Assembly: GCA_009703975.1 (NCBI GenBank)
Contig: WLFB01000056.1
Span: 1-7,386, forward strand
Length of the DNA: 7,386 nucleotides
Direction: 5' to 3'
DNA from: Actinomycetota bacterium
GTDB lineage: Bacteria > Actinomycetota > Acidimicrobiia > Acidimicrobiales > Ilumatobacteraceae
In this document: one piece after another, positions 6,337 through 7,386 of the stretch
Layout of the letters: every line of letters begins with the position of its first letter
Position numbering within the stretch: the first letter of the stretch is position 1
The notes under the pieces: generated by a model
What the model was told of the DNA's origin: nothing
What the model saw: only the letters and a program-made list of their open reading frames with translations
Databases searched by the model: none
Program-made: the position numbers and the translations under genes

Positions 6337-6752
6337 AGGCCGATGACTTTGTTGACTTTAAGAAACTTAAAGATTCTCAGGATGGCGTTGTCACAGCATT
6401 TGTAGTTGGTCTCTTGATGACCTTTATTGTTTGTGCGGGGTTGGGCGTCGACGGTGGGCGATTAGTTGCTGCTCGATTAACTTTGGCGGATCATGCCGAA
6501 AACGGTGCTCGCTTGGCGGCACAAGAACTGACATCGCTGCGTACGGGTTCTCCAAAAATTGATCAACAAGCTGCGCATCGTTCAGCGTTGCGATATCTCA
6601 ATGACAATAACTTAACTGGGGATATTTCAACGAGCACAAATTCTGTATCTGTGACAGTTTCGCAATCTGTAGAGATGTCAATATTGAAATTGTTTGGAGC
6701 TAAAGATCATTTGATCAGCGTTACTCGGCGAGTAGAACCGCGCGATCAATGA
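6333..6752 (+). CDS. TadG/TadE-like Flp pilus assembly protein
   Basis: The 139-residue protein has a charged leader (1-17), then D-G18-V-V-T and a hydrophobic helix to about residue 37. It continues with GVDGGRLVAARLTLADHAEN (38-57) and AARLAAQEL-type helical sequence, the hallmark of the TadG N-terminal (TadE/G-like) family, in which the helix leads into D-x-G-R and a tract that lines up with pilin-like helices. The C-terminal half is beta-prone (STNSVSVTVSQSV). A full TadG has a large von Willebrand-like domain, which is missing here, so this is the short form. ATG 6333 is preferred to the in-frame ATG at 6318 because it recreates the ATGA overlap seen at most other junctions; the longer form would add 5 residues. 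Glu at position +5 is replaced by Phe, so processing by prepilin peptidase is doubtful. Confidence 0.7.
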   Translation: MKADDFVDFKKLKDSQDGVVTAFVVGLLMTFIVCAGLGVDGGRLVAARLTLADHAENGARLAAQELTSLRTGSPKIDQQAAHRSALRYLNDNNLTGDISTSTNSVSVTVSQSVEMSILKLFGAKDHLISVTRRVEPRDQ

Positions 6753-7386
6753 GCAATTTCAACTCTTTAAGTCTTCGCAACTTATTAAATTTGTCGCAAC
6801 AACAACTAGTTATAGCTATTCTGCTGTTAATTTTATCTGCAGTCCTAGTGTGGATTCTGAGTCGAGGTTTATTTGACCTAATCAGGTACTTTGCATTTCG
6901 GTTCTCGCATCGTGAATCGTTTGTGCCAAAGAGTTGGTTATTTATAACGGTTCTTGGGTTGGCAAGTATTTTTATTATTTCGCGCGGCCAAGTTGCTCGG
7001 GCGACAACAACTGAGATCGTCTCTGATTTAGATGCACACCCAGAATCAGTACCAACATCAATACCTACTCAAGATTTAATTTCTATATTGTCATGTGCGG
7101 TTGTGGTGGCAGGTTTGATTTTTGAGATTGGTAAACGCCGCGGGGGCCAACTTCGCCATCTTCAAATCAATTCAATGCTCAGTCATCCGTCAGCAACAGC
7201 CGTGCGAACCGAAGTGGCTCTGCGCGCAACTCTTGATGTCAAATCACCTCTACTCGAGTCAATATATTTGCAAGCAAATTCTGTAAGCCCAATTTTTGTT
7301 CCCTTGGGTATCAGTAGTTCAAAACTTGTTTTCGTAGATATTGGTAAACAATCTGTAATCAATATTTGCACTCATGATCATCTTCA
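6749..7386 (+). CDS. Unidentified membrane protein, N-terminal part (3' end cut by window)
   Basis: An open frame begins at ATG 6749, overlapping the previous stop (ATGA), and runs without a stop to the right edge, giving 212 residues. Three hydrophobic segments are predicted at about 18-37, 62-78 and 108-126. Between the second and third lies a short Ser/Thr/Pro-containing stretch (about 85-107). After the third comes a basic patch (GKRRGGQLRHLQ) and then a soluble region (about 140-212) that looks alpha/beta, presumably cytoplasmic. In some actinobacterial tad loci a large protein with N-terminal membrane segments, sometimes a LysM domain, and a C-terminal BTAD/SARP-type regulatory domain occupies this spot. 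The visible part would fit such an N-terminus, but no LysM or BTAD motif can be seen, so this is a guess. Coding reality is well supported by the overlap and the long open frame. Confidence 0.6.
   Translation, partial: MSNFNSLSLRNLLNLSQQQLVIAILLLILSAVLVWILSRGLFDLIRYFAFRFSHRESFVPKSWLFITVLGLASIFIISRGQVARATTTEIVSDLDAHPESVPTSIPTQDLISILSCAVVVAGLIFEIGKRRGGQLRHLQINSMLSHPSATAVRTEVALRATLDVKSPLLESIYLQANSVSPIFVPLGISSSKLVFVDIGKQSVINICTHDHL

Overview
The window most likely comes from an actinobacterium. Base composition is moderate rather than high-GC. The main block is an actinobacterial-style Tad (tight adherence / Flp, type IVc) pilus locus with no secretin gene, as expected for a cell with one membrane. 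The SAF-domain gene, short TadE/TadG-like pseudopilins and a trailing multi-membrane-segment protein would fit Acidimicrobiia or freshwater actinobacteria. That placement is an inference from layout and composition and is weak at class level.

Left end (1-1313): the last part of a major facilitator exporter on the plus strand meets, tail to tail with a 3-base gap, a complete alpha/beta hydrolase gene on the minus strand. These look like ordinary chromosomal neighbours with no functional link to the pilus genes.

Divergent control region (1314-1556): AT-rich and non-coding. It holds an 8-bp inverted repeat with a 4-base loop, two overlapping palindromes, and a 13-base direct repeat (one mismatch) with copies 39 bp apart. 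It presumably carries promoters and operators for the hydrolase (leftward) and the tad genes (rightward).

Pilus machine block (1557-5237): a short SAF-domain CpaB/RcpC-like protein, the CpaF/TadA secretion ATPase, and the TadB and TadC inner-membrane platform proteins. Every junction is a 4-base start/stop overlap (ATGA or GTGA), so the four genes are almost certainly one translationally coupled operon.

Pilin block (5320-7386): after an 82-base gap with a purine-rich ribosome site comes a 64-residue Flp-type prepilin, then two TadE-like pseudopilins, a TadG-like protein, and the start of a protein with three predicted membrane segments that runs off the right edge. A hairpin with a GAAA loop sits on the pilin stop codon and could set pilin level against the downstream minor subunits. 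From the first TadE-like gene onward the genes again overlap by 4 bases.

Together, CpaF would power, and TadB/TadC would anchor, assembly of a thin pilus from the small prepilin, with the TadE/G-like proteins as minor components. Not seen here are TadZ/CpaE, a secretin and the prepilin peptidase (TadV/CpaA); the first and last may lie elsewhere. I see no wholly new system. The best leads are the atypical prepilin, the hairpin on its stop codon, the repeats in the divergent control region, and the unidentified membrane protein at the right edge.
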